A DNA stretch of 64,000 nt from Natronococcus sp. A-GB1 (GTDB lineage Archaea > Halobacteriota > Halobacteria > Halobacteriales > Natrialbaceae). The notes beneath the pieces were generated by a model. It saw only the letters and a list, made by a program, of their open reading frames with translations. It was not told the DNA's origin and did no database searches. A program made the position numbers and the translations under genes. Shown here piece after piece: positions 33,942 through 42,047 of the stretch. The stretch covers positions 124,001 through 188,000 of the forward strand of contig NZ_JARUKW010000001.1 of NCBI RefSeq assembly GCF_029688845.1. Direction: 5' to 3'. Positions within the stretch are counted from its first letter, which is position 1. Every line of letters begins with the position of its first letter.

Positions 33942-35694
33942 GAGCAACACCTCCGGCAACCGGCGCCTCGGCACCTTGCATGATCGTTCGCAGGCGCTCG
34001 TTGTCGGCGCGACGGCACCACTCGTAGAACCGTTCGCCATCCTCGCGGTCGGCCGCGTAGGCGTCGAACAGCTGCTCGAGCGCCGGAATTACCGCGTGGG
34101 CCGGAACCGCGCTCTCGACCCAGTCGAGGAACTCGTTGTCCGATCCCAGGGAGCCCCCGAGGCCGACGTCCATTCCCTCGATCAGATCGACGGCTTCGCC
34201 GTCTGCTCGAGGCGTCGGAGACGCCTCGCTGTTATCTCCCTCCTCGTTGGGGCTCTCGATGTCCGCAGGTGCGTCGCCGTTCTCGAGCTTGACTGTCTCC
34301 CCACGAAACCCGATGTCGGCGATCTGGGGCTGGGCACAGGACGCGGAACAGCCCGACATGTGCATTCGAATGGCCTCGATGTCGTCGGGGACGTCGATGC
34401 GTTCGTCGAGCTGGCGGGCCCACCGCTTGGTCCGTTTCTTGGTCTCGATGATCGCGTAGTTGCAGAACTCGTTGCCCGTACAGCCGACGGCACCCCTCGA
34501 GAACGCGCCGGGGTTCGGCTGGTACTCCTCGGCGAACGACTCTGCGAGCAGGTCGGCGACGTTCTCCTCCGGGATGTGTGTGACGAGGAAGTTCTGATCG
34601 GTCGCCAGGCGAACTGAGGCGTTTTCGGTGCCGTACTCCCGCGCCGCGCGAGCGGCCTCGGCGAACTCGTCGCCGCCCATTCGGCCGGCGACGACGTTGA
34701 AGCCGACGTACTGCAGGCCGTCCTGTTTCTGGTCGTGGACGCCGACGTGGTCGCCCTGGTAGCCGACGGTCAGGTTCTCGCCGCCGGTGGGAAGATCGAC
34801 GGTACAGCGGTCGCGAACAGCTGCCTCGAATTTCGCGGGACCCAGCTGTTCGACGAGGTAGCGCATCCGGCAGACGCCCCGGTTCGTCCGATCGCCGAGC
34901 TCCTTGAACGTCTGGGCGACCGCGCGGCAGAACTCGACGGCGTCCTCGGGTTTGACGAAGACGTCGAGTTCGGAGGCCATCCGGGGCCCATCCGAGAGCC
35001 CACCGCCGACGCGGGCGTGAAAGCCGTAGAAGTGCTCTCCGTCGAGTTCCTTCTCCGCCGGAACGAGCCCGATGTCGTTGATCTGTGACTGGGCACAGTC
35101 GTGGGCACAACCCGTGATCGTGAGCTTGAACTTCCGCGGCAGGTTGGCGTACTCGCGGTTCCCCGTGAAGAAGTCGGAAACTGCGTCGACGACCGGCTGG
35201 GCGTCGAAGCACTCGTGGTCGCCGACCCCGGCCGCGGGACAGCCGAGCACGTTCCGAGCGGAGTCTCCACAGCCCTGGATCGTCGTGAGTCCGACCTCGT
35301 CGTAACGCTCCCACATCTCGGGGACGTCCTCGATCCGGATCCAGTGTTTCTGGATGTCCTGGCGGGTCGTGATGTCGACGTAGGCGTCACCCCAGAGTTC
35401 GTTCTGCTCCGTCCCGCCGTACTCCTCGGGCGCGACCGCGTAGTCCTCGGCGCACTCGCCGATCACTTCGGCCTGGTCGGGCGTGAGGTGGCCACCCGGC
35501 ACCTTCGTCCGGATCATGAAGTAGCCCGCCTGTTTCTGGGCGTACATTCCGGCCCACTTCAGGCGCTCCCACTCCCCGCCGCCGGCGCGGTCCTCGATCT
35601 CCTCGAACGTCAGTCCGTCCGCGGCGTACTCGTAGACGTCGTCGACGACCTCGAGCGGGTGTTTCTCTTGTTTGTACCGCTCGGTCGTGTTCAT
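33931..35694 (-). CDS. nirA: Siroheme nitrite/sulfite reductase, ferredoxin-type
   Basis: 587-residue assimilatory reductase for six-electron reduction of nitrite to ammonia (or sulfite to sulfide). Two ferredoxin-like/siroheme repeats; the Fe-S/siroheme cysteines are C405-x5-C411 (GCTGNEFC) and C449-x3-C453 (GCSASC). The first half retains related TGCAHDCAQSQ. An acidic linker at about 470-500 contains a 9-bp hairpin in its DNA. The gene order reductase then FrhB-like protein suggests one functional unit. Nitrite is favoured by overall similarity to haloarchaeal NirA, but sulfite is not excluded. Confidence 0.88.
   Translation of the reverse strand: MNTTERYKQEKHPLEVVDDVYEYAADGLTFEEIEDRAGGGEWERLKWAGMYAQKQAGYFMIRTKVPGGHLTPDQAEVIGECAEDYAVAPEEYGGTEQNELWGDAYVDITTRQDIQKHWIRIEDVPEMWERYDEVGLTTIQGCGDSARNVLGCPAAGVGDHECFDAQPVVDAVSDFFTGNREYANLPRKFKLTITGCAHDCAQSQINDIGLVPAEKELDGEHFYGFHARVGGGLSDGPRMASELDVFVKPEDAVEFCRAVAQTFKELGDRTNRGVCRMRYLVEQLGPAKFEAAVRDRCTVDLPTGGENLTVGYQGDHVGVHDQKQDGLQYVGFNVVAGRMGGDEFAEAARAAREYGTENASVRLATDQNFLVTHIPEENVADLLAESFAEEYQPNPGAFSRGAVGCTGNEFCNYAIIETKKRTKRWARQLDERIDVPDDIEAIRMHMSGCSASCAQPQIADIGFRGETVKLENGDAPADIESPNEEGDNSEASPTPRADGEAVDLIEGMDVGLGGSLGSDNEFLDWVESAVPAHAVIPALEQLFDAYAADREDGERFYEWCRRADNERLRTIMQGAEAPVAGGVAHGD
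34208..34228. repeat. Hairpin in the nirA linker region
   Basis: 9-bp perfect inverted repeat CGAGGCGTC/GACGCCTCG with a 3-base loop GGA (plus strand), encoding part of the acidic SEASPTPRADGE linker near residue 490-500. Confidence 0.8.
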
Positions 35695-35764
35695 GGGCAC
35701 CACCGACGATGGAGGCCGCGCCGGCTCGAGCGGGCGGACGAGTGGTCGTGATAAGCCATCTATT

Positions 35765-35774
35765 ACCACGTGGT
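35765..35774. promoter_or_regulatory. Palindrome upstream of nirA
   Basis: ACCACGTGGT, perfect 10-base palindrome 71-80 bases before the nirA ATG, next to a possible TATA (minus GGCTTATCACG, about 35747-35757). Candidate site for a nitrogen or redox regulator. Confidence 0.4.
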
Positions 35775-36018
35775 GAACGTCCACACGTATACGGCCCCGC
35801 AAACGGGCGAACCATGTCGGGGCTATCGTGACGAGGTAACACTTGCCAGCACCAATGTCGATCCCGAACCGGATCGGTCTCGTGGCTGTCGAAAACGACC
35901 GACTGACGCGCTGACCGATCGATCCGTACGTCTATATCTCAGCAATTGTTGCCGGATGGAGCGACGTGATACGCGGATCACCGCGAGTAGAGTATCGACC
36001 AACTCGAGTCACTCGGCC

Positions 36019-36267
36019 CTACCACGCTCGCTCGAGGTAATCCTCGAAACGGTGGAAATCGACGTCGTGGTCGGCCTGCAGTTCGTCGATCGGCAACTCA
36101 TTGAACCACTCGAACATCGCGGCGAGCTCTTCGTCCCGGCTCTCGCGGACGTCCCTGATCGAGAGGTGTCGGGTGACGGCGTCATCCTGTGTCCCGTCGG
36201 ACCCACAAGGGGTCTCGAGTCGACTCTCGTAGCACACCCGTTCTACCGGAGAACGTGAGAACTTCAC
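36019..36267 (-). CDS. Possible small acidic protein
   Basis: Up to 82 residues from a GTG. The last 55 (VTRHLSIRDVRESRDEELAAMFEWFNELPIDELQAD and following FHRFEDYLERAW) look like a genuine acidic helical haloarchaeal protein; the first 25 contain two Cys and look less convincing, and no good start with a promoter is seen. The remaining sequence from 35775 to 36333 shows no other gene. Confidence 0.42.
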   Translation of the reverse strand: MKFSRSPVERVCYESRLETPCGSDGTQDDAVTRHLSIRDVRESRDEELAAMFEWFNELPIDELQADHDVDFHRFEDYLERAW

Positions 36268-36286
36268 ACGGGACTTTCCGACAGCT

Positions 36287-36324
36287 CCGAACGAAGATAG
36301 GCCGAACGAAGATAGGCCGAACGA
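36287..36324. repeat. 15-bp tandem repeat
   Basis: CCGAACGAAGATAGG twice, perfect, plus eight bases of a third unit, ending 9 bases before the ftsY stop codon, i.e. just downstream of ftsY. Confidence 0.9.
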
Positions 36325-36333
36325 TGGGGGCGG

Positions 36334-37893
36334 CTACTCCTCGTCGGCGAGCAGGCGGTCGACCATCTCGTCGGGGTCGAACCGCTCTAAGTCGTCGTAC
36401 TCTTGTCCGACCCCGAGGAACAGAATGGGTTTCCCGGTGACGTGGGCAATCGAGATTGCCGCACCACCGTTCGAGTCGGCATCGGCCTTCGAGAGGATCG
36501 CGCCGTCGATCGCGGCGGCCTCGTTGAATTCGCGAGCCCGGTTGACCGCGTCCTGACCCGCGACGGCCTCGTCGACGAACAGCGTCAGATCGGGGCCGAC
36601 GACTCGGTCGATCTTCTCGAGTTGGTCCATCAGGCCCTCGTCGGTGTGGAGCCGACCCGCTGTGTCGGCCAGCACGACGTCGACGTCGTGGGCCTCGGCG
36701 TACTCGACGGCGTCGTACAGCACGGCGGCGGGGTCGCCGCCCTGCTCGTGGCTGATACATTTCGTATCCAGCGCGTCGGCGTGTTGCTGGATCTGCTGGT
36801 TCGCGCCGGCGCGGTAGGTGTCGCCGTTGGCGAGCACCGTCGAGTACCCCCGTTCCTCGAGGTAGCGGCTCAGCTTGGCGATCGAGGTGGTCTTGCCGAC
36901 GCCGTTGACGCCGGTAAACAGGAGGACGGCGGGTTTGTCCTCGACGGCGATGCGCTCGTCGAAGTCGAACTGGCCGACGCTGATCACGTCGTAGATCGCG
37001 TCCCGGAGCGCCTCCTCGACGACCTCGCCGGTCGAGGTCGTAAACGTCCGGGTCTCGCCGACCAGTTCGTCGCGGACGTTGTCGCAGATCTCCTCGGCGA
37101 CGCCCATCTCGACGTCGCTCGTGAGCAGTGCCATCTCGAGTTCGTGCAGCGGCTCCTCGAGATCCTCCTCCTCGATGACGAACTTCCCCTTGACGAGCGA
37201 GCGAGCCTTGGCACCGAAACCGGTACTGTTGTCGTCCTCGGTCTCGGCTTCGGCTCCGTCCTCGGTCTCGGCTTCGGCTCCGTCCTCGGTCTCGTCGGCA
37301 TCCGCGTCGAGTTCGGGCTCGGGCTCGGCTTCGGGCGCGGATGACGCCGCGTCGACGGCGTCCCCGTCGTCGGTCGGAACCGTATCGCTCTCCTCGACCG
37401 TCGCCGGGGCACCCGCCTCGGCGCTCTCGACGTCCGTCTCCGGCTCGGCGTCCGTCTCCGGCTCGAGCGAGTCCTCCGGTTTCTCGAGTTCGGAGTCGGC
37501 GTCGGCCGTTTCCGGCTCGAGTCCGGACCCGGGCGTCGAGTCCACACGGCTCGTCGGCTCGGCCGACGGCGCCGCTTCGCGAGCCGCCTCGTCGGCACCC
37601 GCGTCCGCACTCTCGGTTACCGCGTCGACCTCGCGGTCGCGATCGGCGACGACGTCGTGCTCGCCGACCGGTTTGTCGGTAGTATCGGGTGCAGCCGGTT
37701 CGGACGCCGGCTCCGGTTCGTCGGATTCGGTCGGCGTCCCCTCGAGGTCGGCCGCCTCGGCATCCGTTCGGTCGACCGACTCCTCCTCGAGCGCGTCGGC
37801 CGACTCCTCATCGACCTCCTCGACGTTCTCTTCGGCGGCCTCCTCGGCGTCCTCGCGGAAGCTCCCGAGTTTCTTCTTCAGGTTGTCGAACAT
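36334..37893 (-). CDS. ftsY: SRP receptor FtsY
   Basis: 519-residue GTPase docking SRP to the membrane. Residues 1 to about 215 form a very acidic, low-complexity A domain containing an eight-residue tandem repeat (ETEDGAEA). The NG domain follows: P-loop FTGVNGVGKTTSIAKL, ANGDTYRAGANQQ, LADTAGRLHTDEGLMDQLEK, SKADADSNGGAA and GVGQEYDDLERFDPDEMVDRLL. pfdA lies 17 bases upstream, so both are probably co-transcribed. The partner SRP54 is at 21771-23171. Confidence 0.97.
   Translation of the reverse strand: MFDNLKKKLGSFREDAEEAAEENVEEVDEESADALEEESVDRTDAEAADLEGTPTESDEPEPASEPAAPDTTDKPVGEHDVVADRDREVDAVTESADAGADEAAREAAPSAEPTSRVDSTPGSGLEPETADADSELEKPEDSLEPETDAEPETDVESAEAGAPATVEESDTVPTDDGDAVDAASSAPEAEPEPELDADADETEDGAEAETEDGAEAETEDDNSTGFGAKARSLVKGKFVIEEEDLEEPLHELEMALLTSDVEMGVAEEICDNVRDELVGETRTFTTSTGEVVEEALRDAIYDVISVGQFDFDERIAVEDKPAVLLFTGVNGVGKTTSIAKLSRYLEERGYSTVLANGDTYRAGANQQIQQHADALDTKCISHEQGGDPAAVLYDAVEYAEAHDVDVVLADTAGRLHTDEGLMDQLEKIDRVVGPDLTLFVDEAVAGQDAVNRAREFNEAAAIDGAILSKADADSNGGAAISIAHVTGKPILFLGVGQEYDDLERFDPDEMVDRLLADEE
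37237..37294 (-). repeat. 24-bp tandem repeat in ftsY
   Basis: Unit of 24 bases present twice exactly (37237-37260, 37261-37284) plus 10 bases, encoding ETEDGAEA repeats of the acidic A domain. Confidence 0.9.
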
Positions 37894-37910
37894 GGGTGTG
37901 ACCCCTTACG

Positions 37911-38366
37911 TTACTCGTCCGGACCCTGACCCTGCCCCTGTCCCATCTGCTGCATCTGCTGTTGCATCGCCTGCTGCTGGAGCTGCTGGGCCTGCTGTTC
38001 GAGCTCGCTGCTCTCGGCCTCAAGTTCGGTGATATCTTCGTTGACGTCCTCGATCTGGTCGTCGAGCCGGTCCTTGCGGTTCTCGAGGGCGTCGACGGCG
38101 TCGTCCTCCTCGAACTCCGCGGCGTAGTCGGCGCCGAGGTCGACGATCACTTCGTCGATATCCTCGATCGTCGCCCGAAGGTAGGCGCCGCCGCCGAGGG
38201 GCACCTGTACCGTCGAGTCGCTCTCGAGGGTGTCGAGCGCCTCGATGGCCTCGTCGACGTCGTGTTTCTCCTGCTGGAGCTGCTGGACGTTACCCTGGAG
38301 CCCCTCGATCTGTTCCTCGATCTCCTGAAGTTCCTGCGAGAGCTGCTGAAGTTGCTGTTGTCCCAT
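37911..38366 (-). CDS. pfdA: Prefoldin alpha subunit
   Basis: 151 residues with two long coiled-coil helices (about 1-50 and 90-135) bracketing the beta-hairpin region VQVPLGGGAYLRATIEDIDEVIVDLGADY. The C-terminus is Gln/Met rich (QQMQQMGQGQGQG), larger than in many relatives. Chaperone that hands unfolded proteins to the group II chaperonin. Upstream of ftsY in the same direction. Confidence 0.93.
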   Translation of the reverse strand: MGQQQLQQLSQELQEIEEQIEGLQGNVQQLQQEKHDVDEAIEALDTLESDSTVQVPLGGGAYLRATIEDIDEVIVDLGADYAAEFEEDDAVDALENRKDRLDDQIEDVNEDITELEAESSELEQQAQQLQQQAMQQQMQQMGQGQGQGPDE

Positions 38367-38492
38367 ACCCGCCTTTGGGGCAGGCAGTCGGAAGAATCTT
38401 CCCTTCCATCGTAGTCAGCCAGCGAGAACGCACTCGCCCCAGAACGGGGAGCTGGGGGTGGCTCGAGGGTAGCTTCGGGCGAACCGTCGGCA

Positions 38493-39440
38493 CTAGATCT
38501 GGCCCGGTCCGCGACCGGTCGAGCCCGTCATCGACGAGGCCGATCGCTTGCGCGTGACGAGCTGATCCGGATCGATTCCGTCGAACTCCGGCGGTAGCTC
38601 GCCGTCGGTCGCGTACTCGTACAGCGCCGTCTTCGCGACTGCCGTCGCCGCGTTGTGGACGACCAGCAACGCGCCGATAGCGAGCAGCGTCGGAACGAGC
38701 GTGTACTGGAGGACGGCCCACGGAGCCTCGAGCGCGAACAGCGGGAGGCCAATCCCGAGTCCGCCGACGAGCGCTGCGAGCGGGAGGATGACGAGCCCGA
38801 TACCGAGCGTCGTGCCGCCTGCCTCACCCCAGGTGTCGCGGAATAGTCCGACGCTGTTTCGCATCGACTCCCGGACGCCGCCGTCCTGAAAGACGATTAC
38901 GGGAACGATGAAGAACGTCATCGCGAACCAGGCGAAGCCGGCCACCGAGCGGGCGAGCTGGGCCGCAGTTCCCTCCCGGCTCTCGAGGGCCCGAAAGACC
39001 AGTCCGACCGCGGCGCCGACGGCACCCCAGGCGAGAATCGTCCGTTTGGCCTCCCACGCGCCCGCGAGTCCGTCCCTGAGGCTCGTCGACTCGCCGGCGA
39101 ACAGCGAGCCGACCGAGTGGACGAGCGCCGCGCTGAAAAACGTCGCAACCGCGGTCGCGACGAACATGAACAGGACCGAAGCGGCCACCAGAAGTGCGGT
39201 GACGGTCGTTTCGGCCTGCCCCTCCGAGACGGCCGCGACCTGGTCGACGGCTGCCAGCCCGTAGCTGGCGCCGAAGAGGGCGACGAAGATACCGGCGACG
39301 AGACCGATCGCTCCCGCCAGCCAGGCGATCCCGTACAGGACCGGGAAGACGAGCAGCCAGTACTCCCGGCGCAGGACGCCGAACGACGCCTTCGCGACCC
39401 GAAGACCCGTTCGGATCCGTCTGAACAGCGAGCTGAACAT
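38493..39440 (-). CDS. Multi-helix membrane protein (DUF6159-like)
   Basis: 315 residues with about six hydrophobic helices: paired helices near 27-60, 80-112, 137-160, 168-190, 205-235 and 245-270. It begins MFSSLFRRIRTGLRVAKASFGVLRREYWLLVFP and ends in a soluble basic/Ser tail. The pattern fits the DUF6159 family; no transport motif. Start supported by a TATA at 39464-39472 and a palindrome between TATA and ATG. Confidence 0.78.
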   Translation of the reverse strand: MFSSLFRRIRTGLRVAKASFGVLRREYWLLVFPVLYGIAWLAGAIGLVAGIFVALFGASYGLAAVDQVAAVSEGQAETTVTALLVAASVLFMFVATAVATFFSAALVHSVGSLFAGESTSLRDGLAGAWEAKRTILAWGAVGAAVGLVFRALESREGTAAQLARSVAGFAWFAMTFFIVPVIVFQDGGVRESMRNSVGLFRDTWGEAGGTTLGIGLVILPLAALVGGLGIGLPLFALEAPWAVLQYTLVPTLLAIGALLVVHNAATAVAKTALYEYATDGELPPEFDGIDPDQLVTRKRSASSMTGSTGRGPGQI

Positions 39441-39446
39441 TATACT

Positions 39447-39458
39447 GAACGATCGTTC
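39447..39458. promoter_or_regulatory. Palindromic operator candidate before the membrane-protein gene
   Basis: GAACGATCGTTC, a perfect 12-base palindrome between the TATA box and the ATG, at 7-18 bases before the start codon; binding there would block transcription start. Confidence 0.5.
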
Positions 39459-39463
39459 GGGAC

Positions 39464-39472
39464 GGAATATAG
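39464..39472 (-). promoter_or_regulatory. TATA box of the 38493-39440 membrane gene
   Basis: Minus-strand ACTATATTC, 24-32 bases before the ATG. Confidence 0.6.
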
Positions 39473-39550
39473 TTCTTGAGGTGAACAGTTCGGACTGGTG
39501 ATTCCTGTGTTGGGCCAAACGGTTTCCCTCGAGCCAGCGTACGATCGTCC

Positions 39551-39865
39551 ATGACCGAACACGACCCGGCCGAGTTGCTACCGAGCGAACGAATGCAGGG
39601 GCAGGTTCTCGAGGGCGAGGTGACCCAGATCCACCGCGGCCACCGCTATGCTGACGAGGGTGACACGTTCACGATCGAGGGGACGACGTTCGAGATCGTG
39701 GACGTAACCGAGCGGACGCTCGGCGATCTCACTGATGAGGACGCCCGCGCAGAGGGGATGGACGACCTCGAGGCCTACGAGCGGCTGCTCGAGCGCGCCC
39801 ACGACGACTTCGAGTGGAACGACGACAGCGAGGTCGTTCGTCACCAGTTCGAGCCAGTCGAATGA
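39551..39865 (+). CDS. ASCH-domain protein
   Basis: 104 residues. MQGQVLEGEVTQIHRGHRYADEGDTFTIEGTTFEIVDVTERTLGDL has the beta-barrel pattern of ASCH domains (PUA-like fold, expected to bind RNA or nucleotides), and LTDEDARAEGMDDLEAYERLLERAH is the typical ASCH helix. No other domain. Possible role in RNA-linked regulation; unproven. Confidence 0.82.
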   Translation: MTEHDPAELLPSERMQGQVLEGEVTQIHRGHRYADEGDTFTIEGTTFEIVDVTERTLGDLTDEDARAEGMDDLEAYERLLERAHDDFEWNDDSEVVRHQFEPVE

Positions 39866-39905
39866 ACGACGCTCCCCTCTGCGTGTGGCCGTCGGTCAAC
39901 ACACC

Positions 39906-40202
39906 ATGATCAACCCGCTCGAGAAACTCGAAGAGGACGACCCGTCGCCGTTCGAAGCCGACTCGGAGGACGACGGGAGCGAGGAGCTACAGGAGGCGTT
40001 CAGCGAGATGTCCCGGGAGACGCTGCTCGCGTTCGTGAGCGCGCTCCTTTTCGCCCACGTCGGGCTGCTGGCGACCGGCGTCGGGCTGTTGCTCGTGGCC
40101 TTCGACGGCCGGTGGCTGCTCGGGGGCGCCATCGCGGTCGGCGGTATCGCGGCGCTGGCGCTGACGGGGTGGATATATCGCTGGTACGAGGAAACGAAGT
40201 AG
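39906..40202 (+). CDS. Small two-helix membrane protein
   Basis: 98 residues: acidic cytoplasmic N-terminus (about 1-40) and two transmembrane helices (about 42-65 and 68-90) ending YRWYEETK. The ATG at 39906 follows the ASCH gene by 40 bases on the same strand, so the two may be co-transcribed. Haloarchaeal-type small membrane protein of unknown function; converges with eif6. Confidence 0.72.
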   Translation: MINPLEKLEEDDPSPFEADSEDDGSEELQEAFSEMSRETLLAFVSALLFAHVGLLATGVGLLLVAFDGRWLLGGAIAVGGIAALALTGWIYRWYEETK

Positions 40203-40207
40203 CGAAC

Positions 40208-40873
40208 TCAGTCGAGGTAGCCCAGGGCGTCCTCGATCCGACCGAGCTCCGGTCCGGTGGTCTCCTCGCCGACGACGTAGCCGGCGTCGTTGGCGAGCAG
40301 TCCCGAGCCGACCAGCGGCGCGCCGTAGTTGACGGTGCCGACGTCGGCCCGGACGTCGAGGGCGTCCTCGAGGAAGTCGAGTTCCTCGTCGGTCGCCTTG
40401 GGATGGCAGAGTACGCCCGAGTTGGTCGCGACCGCAGCGGTACCGACGGTGCGAACGCCCGCGAGGTCGCCGCGCTCGACGGGGACGTCGAGGACGTCCT
40501 TGACGACTTGGATCGCCTCTCGGGTCAGATCGGGGTGGACGTAGGCGCCGTAGTCGTTCGCGAGCACGACGTTGCCGGCGGCGTTGACGTTCCCCGGGAG
40601 CTCGGCGACCGGGAGGTCGACTTCCTCCTCGAGGCGCTCGCGCTCGTACTCGAGCACGCGGGAACTGACCAGCAGTCCGTTGTCGTTGCCCGTCGCGAGG
40701 GCGCCGACCGTCGAGGAGCCGCCGACGGTCGTCTGGACGGCGGGCACCTCGAGTTCGTCGGTCAGGTCGGCGACGGTGTCGTCGTCGACGTCCGGCCGGA
40801 CGAGCACGCAGGAGTCGGTTGCGCGGGCGAAGACGCCGACGTAGGCCGACCCGGCGAAGGCGAGACGCTGCAA
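40208..40873 (-). CDS. eif6: Translation initiation factor 6
   Basis: 221-residue anti-association factor that binds the large ribosomal subunit. Five-fold pseudosymmetric repeats are visible ([89 protein letters not shown]). No ATG or GTG fits: the reading begins with TTG (40873), two bases after the rpl31e stop, giving [13 protein letters not shown]. Translation is probably coupled within rpl39e-rpl31e-eif6. Confidence 0.95.
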   Translation of the reverse strand: MQRLAFAGSAYVGVFARATDSCVLVRPDVDDDTVADLTDELEVPAVQTTVGGSSTVGALATGNDNGLLVSSRVLEYERERLEEEVDLPVAELPGNVNAAGNVVLANDYGAYVHPDLTREAIQVVKDVLDVPVERGDLAGVRTVGTAAVATNSGVLCHPKATDEELDFLEDALDVRADVGTVNYGAPLVGSGLLANDAGYVVGEETTGPELGRIEDALGYLD

Positions 40874-40875
40874 GT

Positions 40876-41154
40876 TTAGTCGGCGACCTCGGCTTCGACG
40901 ACGGCCTCCCCCTCCTCGTCGAAGCGAGCCGCGCGAACGCGGAGCTTCCGTGGCGGGTTCGATCGGCCCTGCGACCAGATCGTCTCGTTGATCGAGGGAT
41001 CCAGTCGGATGGCGTCCTCGTCGACCGCGAAGTGTTTCGCGAGGTGTTCGCGGACCAGTCGCATCGCGAGGTCGGCGGCCTCGTGGTTGGCGCCCTTCTT
41101 GACGTCACGCAGCGGAACGGTGACGACCCGCTCCTCGAAATCGCTTGCACTCAT
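40876..41154 (-). CDS. rpl31e: Ribosomal protein eL31
   Basis: 92 residues; [35 protein letters not shown] and [20 protein letters not shown] are characteristic of eL31. It lies two bases after rpl39e and two bases before eif6, a tightly packed translation operon. Less basic than eukaryotic versions, as expected for a halophile. Confidence 0.96.
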   Translation of the reverse strand: MSASDFEERVVTVPLRDVKKGANHEAADLAMRLVREHLAKHFAVDEDAIRLDPSINETIWSQGRSNPPRKLRVRAARFDEEGEAVVEAEVAD

Positions 41155-41156
41155 TG

Positions 41157-41309
41157 TTACTCGTCAGTGTCGTTGCGCCGCCAGTTGCGTCGCTTCGGGT
41201 TCCGGGTGACTTCCATGTCGGTCTTCATCATGACCCAGACCGGCACGCGGCTGTTCTGCTTCTCGAGCTTTGCGAGGCGTTTCTTCTGGCCCTTCGATTT
41301 CTTACCCAT
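41157..41309 (-). CDS. rpl39e: Ribosomal protein eL39
   Basis: 50-residue basic protein [19 protein letters not shown] followed by [25 protein letters not shown], matching eL39 over its whole length. First gene of the rpl39e-rpl31e-eif6 operon with a TATA about 30 bases upstream. Confidence 0.96.
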   Translation of the reverse strand: MGKKSKGQKKRLAKLEKQNSRVPVWVMMKTDMEVTRNPKRRNWRRNDTDE

Positions 41310-41334
41310 AGTAGCCGGACGTAGCCCGCGGTGG

Positions 41335-41342
41335 GTTAAAAT
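41335..41342 (-). promoter_or_regulatory. TATA box of the rpl39e operon
   Basis: Minus-strand ATTTTAAC-type element (41335-41342) at 26-33 bases before the eL39 ATG. Confidence 0.6.
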
Positions 41343-41385
41343 GTTGTCCATCTCGCGAGGCCCCGGGGGTACGGTTCGCAGTGGC

Positions 41386-41943
41386 CTACTCGAGGGGGAA
41401 CCGCTCGACGGTCGCGTACTCGGGGCCGTCCTCGGTCAGCGTGCTCTCGGTGAGGCGGATCTCGTCGACGCGCATCTCGCCGACGGCCGGCTCGCGCTCG
41501 CGGACGAGCTCCTGGATCAGCTCCTTGCCACCAGCGTGTTCCATCCGCGCGAGGGTGACGTGGGGCGTGAAGTCGTGAGACTCTTCCTCGAACCCCATCG
41601 CGGTCGTTCGCTCCTCGACGGCCTCGTGGAGCCGTGTGAGCTCGGCTCCGCCCGCCTCGGTGCCCAGCCAGACGACGCTGATGTACTCGAGGTCGGGGAA
41701 GACGCCGAGTCCGTCGAACCGAACGGTGAATGGGGAGACCGCGGCCTCGTCAACCGCAGCTCGTAGTTCCCGCGAGAGCGTGGGGATGCGGTCCTCTGCG
41801 ACTTCGCCGAGGAACTTCAGCGTGAGATGGGCCTGCTCGGCGTCGGTAACGTTCAGCCCGCTGGCCTCGGCGAACTCCTTCTGAAGGTCGGCGATCGGCT
41901 CGACGAGGTCGTTCGGGAGATCGACGCTGACGAACAGTCGCAT
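41386..41943 (-). CDS. thpR: RNA 2',3'-cyclic phosphodiesterase (ThpR/LigT)
   Basis: 185 residues, two complete HxTL motifs: [10 protein letters not shown] near residue 39 and HVTLARMEH near residue 126, the catalytic histidines of the 2H superfamily. It opens cyclic 2',3' ends, and in vitro ligates tRNA halves 2'-5'. Starts [13 protein letters not shown] as usual. The gene at 7997-8497 is a divergent relative lacking the first motif. Confidence 0.93.
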   Translation of the reverse strand: MRLFVSVDLPNDLVEPIADLQKEFAEASGLNVTDAEQAHLTLKFLGEVAEDRIPTLSRELRAAVDEAAVSPFTVRFDGLGVFPDLEYISVVWLGTEAGGAELTRLHEAVEERTTAMGFEEESHDFTPHVTLARMEHAGGKELIQELVREREPAVGEMRVDEIRLTESTLTEDGPEYATVERFPLE

Positions 41944-42015
41944 ACGCGTCCCTTGGACGGGATCGTACTCAACGGTGACGGTGCCCGGGACCGAGGCCGA
42001 CGGCGAAGTGGTTCC

Positions 42016-42023
42016 CTCTTAAG
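42016..42023 (+). promoter_or_regulatory. TATA box of the CoA-disulfide-reductase-like gene
   Basis: CTCTTAAG about 25-32 bases before the ATG at 42048. Confidence 0.5.
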
Positions 42024-42047
42024 CGGCTGCAGGCTGAACGGGCGGGT

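Noticed and set aside
36009-36206. 65-codon frame overlapping the possible small acidic protein
   Set aside because: Ser/Thr/Arg-rich composition marks it as the shifted frame of 36019-36267.
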